Positions 26,445-33,996 of a stretch of 64,000 nt of DNA are shown piece by piece. The notes under the pieces were generated by a model that was not told where the DNA came from, searched no databases, and was given only the letters and a program-made list of their open reading frames with translations. Each line of letters begins with the position of its first letter. Position 1 is the stretch's first letter. This stretch comes from Arthrobacter globiformis NBRC 12137 (lineage in GTDB: Bacteria > Actinomycetota > Actinomycetes > Actinomycetales > Micrococcaceae). Position numbers and translations under genes: made by a program. The stretch spans positions 62,001 through 126,000 of the forward strand of contig NZ_BAEG01000083.1 of NCBI RefSeq assembly GCF_000238915.1, in the 5' to 3' direction.

Positions 26445-26451
26445 TCCCGGC

Positions 26452-26511
26452 CGTTGTGTCCGGCTTCGTTGTGTCCGGCTTCGTTGTGTCCGGCTTCGCT
26501 GCGTCTGTCTT
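26452..26511. repeat. Tandem repeat, 15 bp x 4, between two terminators
   Basis: Three exact units of CGTTGTGTCCGGCTT (26452-26496) and a diverged fourth (CGCTGCGTCTGTCTT) fill the space between two facing hairpins. Confidence 0.85.
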
Positions 26512-26520
26512 TCTTTAGAG

Positions 26521-26567
26521 ATAACGACGCCGGGCGCCCCCAGAGTGGGGACGCCCGGCGTCGTTAT
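26521..26567. terminator. Hairpin terminator downstream of the membrane protein gene at 26611
   Basis: Perfect 16-bp outer arms ATAACGACGCCGGGCG (26521-26536) and complement (26552-26567), with CCCC/GGGG inside. It shares the CGACGCCGGGCG core with the hairpin at 26398 and serves the convergent leftward gene. Confidence 0.8.
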
Positions 26568-26610
26568 TTATTCACTACAGCGTGACGGCTGGAAGCGTCA
26601 GTGTTTGGCC

Positions 26611-27237
26611 TTAGGCCGCGGCGGGAAGTTCCCGGACGATGCGCACCTTCCAAGCGGCGTCGTCGCTGGTGTCCAGAAGGGCAACGGTGCCGGACGCGAG
26701 GTGCAGGGCAACCCGCTTAGCGTGCAGCAGCTCGAGGTAGAGGTGCTCGTTGACGCGGGCCGGGCTGTCGACGACGAACTTCACGGCGTCGCGCACCTTA
26801 CGGTAGTTGTCGCTGCGTTCGCGGTGCAGGTGCAGCTCGAGTTCGTGGCGCTGCTTGACGCGCGGCTCGTGCTTGTTCAGCCAGTTCACGGCGGCGTGGA
26901 CACCGATCACCAGTGCCAGGGACACGGCGTAGATCCACCAGCCGGTGGACATCAGGAAGAGCGGCAGGTTGGCGACCGCCACCACTGCGATGAAAACGCG
27001 CAAAGCCACAAGGCGGCGCAGGGTAAGCGCAACGGATGCAAGCGCGGTGCGGAAACGGTGCTGGTCCTTGCGCGCAGCCGCCGGGTCCAGAGTAAACTCG
27101 TCGAGAACGAGGATCCCGTTCGCGTCGGCGCCCAGCATTTGGCCGTACTTCGGAACGAACAGCTGGGGCTCCTGTGGCGCATGTGAAGTCGTCTCCGCGG
27201 GGGCGGAGGACAAGGGTGCGGGAGAGGTAAGAGTCAT
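26611..27237 (-). CDS. Small integral membrane protein, function unknown
   Basis: 208 residues. The N-terminal about 75 residues are hydrophilic (QEPQLFVPKYGQMLGADANGILVLDEF). Two adjacent membrane helices follow (about residues 82-100 VALRVFIAVVAVANLPLFL and 101-118 WWIYAVSLALVIGVHAAV). Then comes a charged, His/Arg/Glu-rich cytosolic C-terminal domain (ELELHLHRERSDNYRKVRDAVKFVV, LLHAKRVALHLASGTVALLDTSDDAAWKVRIV). I do not recognise a named family. GGAAG lies before the ATG. It is single, leftward, convergent with rpf. Confidence 0.75.
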   Translation of the reverse strand: MTLTSPAPLSSAPAETTSHAPQEPQLFVPKYGQMLGADANGILVLDEFTLDPAAARKDQHRFRTALASVALTLRRLVALRVFIAVVAVANLPLFLMSTGWWIYAVSLALVIGVHAAVNWLNKHEPRVKQRHELELHLHRERSDNYRKVRDAVKFVVDSPARVNEHLYLELLHAKRVALHLASGTVALLDTSDDAAWKVRIVRELPAAA

Positions 27238-27403
27238 GAGTTGGCTTCCAGACGCTGGTGAGGTTTCGGATATCTTAGTGGATTAATCAACCTTCCGTAT
27301 GCATGGGTCCACTATGTGAACACCGGACCGTCCATTTTGGCCGCTGGCTGTGCCGTCCGGCACTTCAATTGGCACAGGGCGCCAGGGACGGCAGACTGAA
27401 GGG

Positions 27404-28384
27404 ATGCAAACCTTCCTTCCCTATCCCGATTTCCGGCAAAGCGCGGCCGCGCTGGACACCCCCCGGCTCGGCAAGCAGCGCGTAGAAGCGCTGCAGACAC
27501 TCCGTGCGCTGGTCATCCCGGAATACGGGTGGCAGTCACACCCCGCTATCCGCATGTGGATGGGGCACGTGCCTGCGCTCACCATGTACGGCCTGGCCAT
27601 GGTGGACGAATGGACTAAGCGCGGCTTCGACGACACCACCCGGGACAACATCCGAGAGTTCGCACCCCAGGCCGCGCACCCAGACTATGCAGCCAAGATC
27701 CTGCTTCCGCCGTGGCTCGGAGACCCCGACTTCCACCTGAGCCACCGCTCCAACCTGATCCGCAAGGACCCGCACTTCTACGAACAGGTGTTCCCCGGCA
27801 CCGAGCACGGGCTGGAGTACGTCTGGCCGGAGCCCAAGCACGAGTTCCTGCCGGAGGATCCAGAGGGTGACGTGCTGTGGATTCTCCGCGAGCACGTCGG
27901 CCAGGGCGACCCCGAGAAGCTGGTCAAGGTCGGGCTTCCCGCCGTGGGGCGGGCGGCGCAGGGTTCCGCCGTTGCTTCGGGCGGCGGGGCTGCTGGGTCT
28001 GGGGCCGGGGCTGGTTCGGGCGCCGGCGGGGATTCCGCGGACTCCGGGGACGACTACCAGTTCGTCTACGCTGAGGAAACATCGCGCCGCCCCGCCAAGG
28101 TCGCCCGGAAGGCCGCCCCCAAGCCGCTGGTCAAGAAGCCGTCCCGGAAACGGCAGCGCCAGGAGGCAGCCTTCTCAACACTTCCGGGCAAGTCCCCGGT
28201 GGCCGTGCCGTTCGACGGCGGCAGCAGGTTCGCCGTCGGAATGGTCGTGGGCCGTCCCATCACGCTCGACGACGGGCGCTTCGGCCGCAACTTCCAGCTC
28301 ACGGACATCATCGACCGGTCGGAATTCGACTACCCGGCGCTGCTGCAGGACCCCCGCGTCTTCTTCCCCGTACCGGCGCTCTGA
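27404..28384 (+). CDS. MSMEG_6728-type protein, pyrimidine-dimer DNA glycosylase-like
   Basis: 326 residues from ATG 27404, the conserved start MQTFLPYPDFRQSAAALDTPRLGKQRVEALQTLRAL. Residues 1-165 resemble the MSMEG_6728 family, related to T4 DenV-type pyrimidine-dimer glycosylases (LDTPRLGKQRVEA, HPAIRMWMGHVPALTMYG, WLGDPDFHLSHRSNLIRKDPHFY). A Gly/Ala/Ser-rich linker and a basic region (RRPAKVARKAAPKPLVKKPSRKRQRQ) follow. The C-terminal about 60 residues (AVGMVVGRPITLDDGRFGRNFQLTDI) are of unknown type. A role in UV-damage repair is inferred from family resemblance. The next gene starts 7 bases after its stop, so the two are probably co-transcribed. Confidence 0.8.
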   Translation: MQTFLPYPDFRQSAAALDTPRLGKQRVEALQTLRALVIPEYGWQSHPAIRMWMGHVPALTMYGLAMVDEWTKRGFDDTTRDNIREFAPQAAHPDYAAKILLPPWLGDPDFHLSHRSNLIRKDPHFYEQVFPGTEHGLEYVWPEPKHEFLPEDPEGDVLWILREHVGQGDPEKLVKVGLPAVGRAAQGSAVASGGGAAGSGAGAGSGAGGDSADSGDDYQFVYAEETSRRPAKVARKAAPKPLVKKPSRKRQRQEAAFSTLPGKSPVAVPFDGGSRFAVGMVVGRPITLDDGRFGRNFQLTDIIDRSEFDYPALLQDPRVFFPVPAL

Positions 28385-28391
28385 ACCGCAG

Positions 28392-29252
28392 ATGACTATC
28401 CTTCTGGCCGGTTGCGGCGATCTGGGCACCGAGGCGGGTTTGCGGTTCGCCGCAGCGGGACACCGGGTGGTGGGATGGCGCCGCTCGCCGGACAAGCTGC
28501 CGGCTGCGATTGAGGGCGCCGCGGCGAACCTAAGCACCGCAGAACTGCCGCCTGTCCCGGCGGACACCACCGCCGTCGTCATAGCGGTGGCAGCGGACGC
28601 GTCCACCGAAGAGGCCTACCGAAGCGCGTACCTGGACGGCGTGGCGCATGTGCTCGACGCTCTTGATCGAGACCGCGTTACCCCCGAACGCGTCCTTTTC
28701 GTCTCCTCCACGGCCGTGTACGGCGACGCCGGCGGCGGATGGGTCGATGAGAACACGACGCCGGAACCCGGCGGATTCTCGGGCCGCATCATGCGTGAGG
28801 CTGAGGAGCACCTGCTCAAGCGGCTCCATGGAACCGGAACCACACCTGTCGTGCTCAGGCTTGGCGGAATTTACGGGCCGGGCCGCACGCGCCTCATCGA
28901 CCAGGTTCGAACTGGCGCCGCCGTCATTCCTGACCAGCCCCGTTACACCAACCGCATCCACCGCGACGACGCCGCGGGTGCCATCGTGCATTTGTGCACC
29001 ATGAACGCTGTGCCGTCGCCGGCCTATCTGGGGGTGGACAACGATCCAGCCGAGTTGGGCGACGTTCTGCGCTTCCTGGCGGCCGAATTGGGGTTGGACG
29101 TACCGCCGACGGATTCTCTGGGCAGCGCGCGGGGTGGCAACAAGCGGTGCAGCAACGCGCTGCTTCGGGATACAGGGTTTTCATTCAAGTACCCATCCTT
29201 TCGCGAGGGGTACCGCGACATTCTGGCCGGCGTCGGAGTTCGCCACCCATGA
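28392..29252 (+). CDS. NAD(P)-dependent epimerase/dehydratase-like protein (extended SDR)
   Basis: 286 residues. The N-terminal nucleotide site ILLAGCGDLGTEAGLRFAAAGHRVVGWRR is the G-x-G-x2-G Rossmann of the YeeZ/atypical extended SDR group. The substrate side includes FVSSTAVYGDAGGGWVDENT, where SST and Tyr of VYG are catalytic-type residues (Lys is not at the usual Y-x3-K spacing). RLGGIYGPGR and NRIHRDDAAGAIV are family motifs. The start lies 7 bases after the previous stop, so the genes look coupled. Substrate unknown. Confidence 0.85.
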   Translation: MTILLAGCGDLGTEAGLRFAAAGHRVVGWRRSPDKLPAAIEGAAANLSTAELPPVPADTTAVVIAVAADASTEEAYRSAYLDGVAHVLDALDRDRVTPERVLFVSSTAVYGDAGGGWVDENTTPEPGGFSGRIMREAEEHLLKRLHGTGTTPVVLRLGGIYGPGRTRLIDQVRTGAAVIPDQPRYTNRIHRDDAAGAIVHLCTMNAVPSPAYLGVDNDPAELGDVLRFLAAELGLDVPPTDSLGSARGGNKRCSNALLRDTGFSFKYPSFREGYRDILAGVGVRHP

Positions 29253-29386
29253 GTACACGCGTCGCCCAGGTGGAGATGCCGGTCAAATGACCGGGCCAAA
29301 AAAAATTTTCAAAAGTTTTTCACGTTTAGTTCGCAGTGACGCTCCTCACCCCTAAAAATGTCAGACCCCGCTGAGAGAGTTTCTCT

Positions 29387-31534
29387 ATGGAAGCTATTGG
29401 GGAGCACGGAGCGCATAGCTCGGCGGGGACTGACGTCTCCGGTCTGGGTTCCGCGGCCCTGCTGCCTGGCCGCCGGCTGCGCAGCGTCCCTGCAGCTCCC
29501 CTTTCTGACGCACCGGCCAAGGACGTGTCCGACGGCGGTGCTGCCGCCGGCTTTGCAGCTGGCTCCGGCCCTGCCACTCCACACCTCGGCACGGACGGCC
29601 CGGAGTCAGCTGCCCTGTTGACCGCTGAACTGGCGCTGGCAACGACTGATCTGAACGCGGCCCTGGCGCTGCTGGAGTCCGCCACCAGCTCGGCGCCGGA
29701 GGAGCTCGCCGCGGCCAACTTCCTTCAGACGGCCGATTTCGCGGAACTGACCGAGAAGCTCTCCCGCCGCGTCGAACACCTGCAAGTACTCGCCGCCGCG
29801 GCGGTGGACCGGACACGGACCGAGGCGATCAACGCCGCCGCGACCGCCAGCCGCGCCGCAGGCTGGACCACAGGCTGGTGCACCGAACCCGGGCCTGTCC
29901 CGGATCCTGGCGCTCAGCCCTCCGATCCGGCCGACACGGCTGGAGCCTCTGGCTCCTCCTTAGCCGCTGCCGCCGCCCCTGCTCCAACCCCGGCGGCCTC
30001 TGCCTCTGCGGTGGCCTGGTCCCCGGCCGATGACGGAGCCCGAAACACCGCCGAGTTCCTCCGCACCCGGCTCCGGATCAGCACCCCCGAAGCACGCCGC
30101 CGCCTCGCCCTCGCCAACGCCACCCTCCCCCGCACCGGACTCGCCGGCCGGCCCATGCCACCCGAACGCGAAGAAACCGCAGCAGCCCTCACCACCGGAA
30201 TCATCTCCTCCCGCGCCGGAACCACCATCACCACCGCCCTGGACAAAGTCCGCCACATCCCCGACCCCGCCCTGATCACCGAAATGGAACACAACCTCAC
30301 CCAAACCGCGATCGAAAACGACCACGACTTCCTCACCCGCATCGCCCACCGCTGGATCGACGCCCTCGACCAGGACGGCACCGAACCCTCCGAAGAAAAC
30401 CTCCGCCACCGCCAAGGCGTCTTCCTCCACCACAAACGCGGCGGCCTCCACCACCTCGAAATCCGCGCCACCACCGACCAATACGAAGTCCTCACCACCG
30501 TCATGAACACCGCCACCAACCCCCGCACCACCACCCCCAACACCACCACCTGCCGGAATACCGACAACGGCACCAGCGGTGACGGCGGTACCGGCAGCGC
30601 CGACGGTATCAGCGCCGCCGCTGCCGACCCCGACGCGGCCTTCAACGCCCCCACCCCGGAACCGGACCTGGACCGCCGCACCCTCGCCCAGCAACGCCTC
30701 GACGGCCTCGTCGGCGCGTCCAAGGCAGCCCTCGCCGCCGGCACCCTGCCCACCACAGGAGGACTCCGCCCCCAAGTCATGGTCACCATCGGCTACCGGG
30801 ACCTCCTCAACAGCATCCAAACCACCGCCAACCGCGGCCCCCGCTACGCCTCCAAAAGACATGACAGACCCAGCAGCATGCGGCCCGCCAGCCCGGAGAC
30901 ATCACAGACCACCGACCCCTGGCTCCCGCCACGCACCTGGCAGACCACCGAACCGGACACCAGCACAGAAGCCGCGCAAACAAGCGAACCCGACGCCCCG
31001 ACAGGCCACCAGCCCATCACCAACGCCGCCAGCATCACCCCGCCCGGCACCGACTGGTCCGGCACCGACCTCTTCGCCACACCCCTCCCCGGCGGACCGA
31101 GCGGCGCGGCCACCGGCAGCGGAACGTTCAACTACACCGGCCCCGTCACCGCCTCCACCATTCGCAAAATCGCCTGCGACGCCGACATCATCCCCGTCCT
31201 CCTCGGCAGCCAAGGACGCATCCTCGACATCGGCCGCACCACCCGGATCTTCCCGCCCCACATCCGCAAAGCCCTCAACGCCCGAGACCAGGGCTGCGCC
31301 TTCCCCAACTGCACCATCCCCGCATCCTGGTGCGAAGCCCACCACATCACCTACTGGTCCCGCCGCGGACCCACCAGCACCGACAACGGCGTCCTCCTCT
31401 GCACCCATCACCACCACTTAATTCACAAGGAACAGTGGAAAATCCACGTCAAAAACGGGGTCCCGTGGTTTATCCCGCCGCCCCACATCGACCCCCGCCA
31501 ACAACCCCGACAAAACCACCACCACAAAACATGA
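29387..31534 (+). CDS. 13E12-type DUF222 / HNH endonuclease signature protein
   Basis: 715 residues. The N-terminal 110 residues are variable and Ala-rich. DUF222 spans about residues 215-520 (NTAEFLRTRLRISTPEARRRLALANATLP, TGIISSRAGTTITTALDKVRHIP). A hypervariable Thr/Pro-rich insert follows, then the HNH domain near the C-terminus (ALNARDQGCAFPNCTIPASWCEAHHITYWSRRGPTSTDNGVLLCTHHHHLIH). This family is present in many copies in Arthrobacter and mycobacteria, and its biological role is unresolved. Codon use becomes extreme (C at nearly every third position, CCACC runs) from about 30030, unlike the first 600 bases. An AT-rich stretch with A8 and T runs (29296-29330) precedes it. The start ATG lacks a clear ribosome site and is uncertain. 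Confidence 0.88.
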   Translation: MEAIGEHGAHSSAGTDVSGLGSAALLPGRRLRSVPAAPLSDAPAKDVSDGGAAAGFAAGSGPATPHLGTDGPESAALLTAELALATTDLNAALALLESATSSAPEELAAANFLQTADFAELTEKLSRRVEHLQVLAAAAVDRTRTEAINAAATASRAAGWTTGWCTEPGPVPDPGAQPSDPADTAGASGSSLAAAAAPAPTPAASASAVAWSPADDGARNTAEFLRTRLRISTPEARRRLALANATLPRTGLAGRPMPPEREETAAALTTGIISSRAGTTITTALDKVRHIPDPALITEMEHNLTQTAIENDHDFLTRIAHRWIDALDQDGTEPSEENLRHRQGVFLHHKRGGLHHLEIRATTDQYEVLTTVMNTATNPRTTTPNTTTCRNTDNGTSGDGGTGSADGISAAAADPDAAFNAPTPEPDLDRRTLAQQRLDGLVGASKAALAAGTLPTTGGLRPQVMVTIGYRDLLNSIQTTANRGPRYASKRHDRPSSMRPASPETSQTTDPWLPPRTWQTTEPDTSTEAAQTSEPDAPTGHQPITNAASITPPGTDWSGTDLFATPLPGGPSGAATGSGTFNYTGPVTASTIRKIACDADIIPVLLGSQGRILDIGRTTRIFPPHIRKALNARDQGCAFPNCTIPASWCEAHHITYWSRRGPTSTDNGVLLCTHHHHLIHKEQWKIHVKNGVPWFIPPPHIDPRQQPRQNHHHKT

Positions 31535-31570
31535 CTCTGCGGACAAGAGGTAGCCGGACCACCAAAAACA

Positions 31571-31608
31571 GAAGCGCCCAGCCTCCTAAACCAGGAGCCA
31601 GGCGCTTC
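31571..31608. terminator. Bidirectional hairpin between 13E12 gene and small hypothetical gene
   Basis: Outer arms GAAGCGCC/GGCGCTTC and inner CTCCT/AGGAG around AAACC. It lies between convergent genes. Confidence 0.75.
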
Positions 31609-31631
31609 GGTGAAACGATCCTTTGCAGCCG

Positions 31632-31952
31632 CTACGCGTCCTGCCAGCCACTGCCTTCCGTGAAGGTAGCTACGAGAGTGCCCACGCCTGCCTGAAGCGA
31701 ATTCGAGGGGTCCTCATACAGGGACGCCTCCGTCGCCCGGCTGTGGGTGATCAGCTGCTCGGCTTCGAGCTTCGCTTCGGGCACGGTGGCACCGATGATG
31801 CCGGTACGGGCGGGGAGCTCGGGGGTGTGCACTACGTCGGCGTTGGTCTCCGAGAGCGGGATGGTGGTCCCGGGTCGAATCTCGTCGTGCGGGAACTCGA
31901 ATTCGGCGTTGTCGGGGGCAGCGGGAATCGTGTAGTCCAGGAAGTAGTTCAT
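31632..31952 (-). CDS. Small conserved-looking hypothetical protein
   Basis: 106 residues from ATG 31952 (MNYFLDYTIPAAPDNAEFEFPHDEIRPGTTIPL); the frame continues to 31979 but the internal ATG gives a cleaner start. It is soluble, acidic and likely alpha/beta, with a repeated TNADVVHTPELPARTGIIGATVPEAKLEAEQLI section. No signal peptide, membrane segment or catalytic motif is recognised. It ends in TLVATFTEGSGWQDA. It lies between the 13E12 terminator and the gamma-glutamyltransferase gene, in the same direction as the latter. Function unknown. Confidence 0.65.
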   Translation of the reverse strand: MNYFLDYTIPAAPDNAEFEFPHDEIRPGTTIPLSETNADVVHTPELPARTGIIGATVPEAKLEAEQLITHSRATEASLYEDPSNSLQAGVGTLVATFTEGSGWQDA

Positions 31953-32062
31953 GCCCCCAGCCTTGCAGATAACCGCCACGCCAGAAACCCCGCCCCGCGG
32001 CCCGCGGGCACGTATATTCGCTGCCCACCCAGCGAGAACGTGAGCGGAAAGGGATTCCGCGC

Positions 32063-33922
32063 CTACCGGCCCGCCGCGTATCCCTGAGCGCCCCGCGGGT
32101 TCGCTGCAGCCTGCAGCACGCCGGTCCTGGGATCGCGTACGGCGGCGGACAGCCGTCCCAGCGTCCAGTCACCTGCCCTGGTGATCCGGTGTCCCCGCCG
32201 CTCGAGTGCGGCGATAACGTCGTCGCCCAGTCGATCCTCGACGACGGCACCGCCGGGTTCCCATGTGCGCGGCCAGAAAGACCCGGGCATGGACGTCGTG
32301 TGGAACGCCGGCGCATCGATGGCCTGCTGTGGGGTGTACCCGCCGACGATGGTCCGCAGCAGGTACAGCAACTGCCACTGGTCCTGCTGGTCTCCCCCTG
32401 GCGAGCCGAGCGCGGAGACAGCAGCGCCATCGCGCAACACCAGCGTCGGCGTCAGCGTGGTCCGCGGCCGCTTCCCCGGCGTCAGCGTGGACGGCGTTCC
32501 GGGCTCAAGCCACGTCATCTGCAGCCGCGTGCCCAGGCAAAACCCAAGCTCAGGGATCGCGGGCGACGACTGCAGCCAACCCCCGGACGGTGTGGCCGAA
32601 ACCATGTTGCCCCACCGGTCCACAACATCGATGTGGCACGTGTCGCCGCGGGTTTCCCCGTTGGCCGTCACGCTGTGTTCGCCGGGCGTGGGTTCACCGA
32701 TCGTCGGATCACCAACCGCGGCGTCGCCATCCGACAGCACCGCCGCCACATACTCGGTGCGAAGTGCGGGCACATACGGCTCACGCCCGGGCACGGAGCC
32801 CGGACGAAACTCGAGCGACGCATTTTCCGTGATCAGCTCCCGGCGCGACGCCGCATACTCATCTGACAGCAGGTAATCGAGCGGGACATCCGCGTCGCCG
32901 TAGTAAGCCTCACGGTCCGCCAGTGCGAGCTTCTGGGCCTCCAAGATGACGTGTGCCCCGAGCTCGGTGGAAGGGTCGAGGCGGTCGTCGTCGAAGCCGG
33001 CCAGGATAGCGAGCGTCTGCAGCAGGGCCGGCCCCTGCCCCCACGGCCCGGTCTTGGCGATGGTGTACCCGCGGAACTCGAGGGTGGACGCTTCCTCGTA
33101 CGACGCGCGGAATCCGGCCATGTCGGCCATCGTCATGACACCGCGGTGGTTGGTGCCGGATGAGTGCCGGTGCGGTATGCGGACGCTTTCGGCCACGGCC
33201 CGGGCCACGAAGCCCTCGCCCCATTCCCTGCGGGCGGCGTCGATACGCTCCTCGCGGGTATGCGCCGGCTCGGCGGCGAATGCCTCGCCGAGGCCGGCAC
33301 CGGCCTGGACCAGTTTCTGGAGCGTGCGGGCAAGCGCGGGATTCCGGACCAGTTCGCCCTCCACCGGGATATGTCCCTCCGGCATCCACAGTGCGGCAGA
33401 AGTGGGCCAGTGCTCGCGGAACGACTCCGCAACTGCCGAAATGGTGCTGCAGACGCGTGCCAGCACCGGGTGGCCATCGCGCGCATAGCGGATGGCGAAA
33501 TCCAGGACTTCGGCCAGTTCCCACGTTCCGTGGTCCCGCAGCAGCAGGAGCCAGGCATCGACGGCGCCGGGAACCGCAGCGGCCAGCGCACCTGAGCCGG
33601 GCACCAGTTCCAGGCCCTCGGCGCGGAAGTGTTGGACCGTCGCGCCCGCGGGAGCCGGGCCCTGGCCCATCAGGACCACCGGTTTCCCGGGTTCCTCCGC
33701 CGTGCAGAAGACACCGGTCATGTCACCGCCCGGCCCGTTGAGGTGAGGTTCCGCCACATGCAGCACGAAGGCGGCGGCCGTGGCCGCGTCGAACGCGTTG
33801 CCGCCCCGCTCCAGCACCGCCTGCGCCGTGCCTGTAGCAAGCCAATGGGTCGTGGCGGACATGCCGAACGTGCCCTGCAGCGTAGGACGGCTGGTAAAAG
33901 ACTCCGGCCTCGTAAAACTCAT
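32063..33922 (-). CDS. ggt: Gamma-glutamyltransferase family protein
   Basis: 619 residues from ATG 33922 (the TACAGT hexamer 7 bases upstream suggests a leaderless start; an ATG at 33976 is not favoured). The Ntn-hydrolase pattern is clear: GMSATTHWLATGTAQAVLERGGNAFDAATAAAFVLHVAEPHLNGPGGD at the N-terminus. The autoprocessing/nucleophile Thr428 is in GDTCHIDVVDRWGNMVSATPSGG. ALGSPGGDQQDQWQLLYLLRTIVGGYTPQQAIDAPAFH follows near the end. There is no signal peptide, so it may be a cytoplasmic acylase-like or oxamate-amidohydrolase-like member rather than a periplasmic glutathione hydrolase. The family is certain, the substrate open. Confidence 0.9.
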   Translation of the reverse strand: MSFTRPESFTSRPTLQGTFGMSATTHWLATGTAQAVLERGGNAFDAATAAAFVLHVAEPHLNGPGGDMTGVFCTAEEPGKPVVLMGQGPAPAGATVQHFRAEGLELVPGSGALAAAVPGAVDAWLLLLRDHGTWELAEVLDFAIRYARDGHPVLARVCSTISAVAESFREHWPTSAALWMPEGHIPVEGELVRNPALARTLQKLVQAGAGLGEAFAAEPAHTREERIDAARREWGEGFVARAVAESVRIPHRHSSGTNHRGVMTMADMAGFRASYEEASTLEFRGYTIAKTGPWGQGPALLQTLAILAGFDDDRLDPSTELGAHVILEAQKLALADREAYYGDADVPLDYLLSDEYAASRRELITENASLEFRPGSVPGREPYVPALRTEYVAAVLSDGDAAVGDPTIGEPTPGEHSVTANGETRGDTCHIDVVDRWGNMVSATPSGGWLQSSPAIPELGFCLGTRLQMTWLEPGTPSTLTPGKRPRTTLTPTLVLRDGAAVSALGSPGGDQQDQWQLLYLLRTIVGGYTPQQAIDAPAFHTTSMPGSFWPRTWEPGGAVVEDRLGDDVIAALERRGHRITRAGDWTLGRLSAAVRDPRTGVLQAAANPRGAQGYAAGR

Positions 33923-33929
33923 AGGGGCC

Positions 33930-33935
33930 ACTGTA
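33930..33935 (-). promoter_or_regulatory. -10 element TACAGT of leaderless ggt
   Basis: On the minus strand TACAGT is followed by seven bases and the ATG at 33922. No ribosome site is visible. Confidence 0.45.
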
Positions 33936-33996
33936 GTCACCGGCGTCCACCCAGCCCGGGATACGGCCAGCGACACGGCTGCCCGCGAGCGGGAGC

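Noticed and set aside
26452-26511. Regular short repeats that might be a CRISPR array
   Set aside because: Units are directly adjacent with no spacers and there are no cas genes; it is a simple tandem repeat.
29387-31534. HNH protein considered as a homing endonuclease or mobile-element marker
   Set aside because: No intron, transposase, target duplication or inverted repeat borders are seen; it fits the multi-copy DUF222/13E12 family instead.
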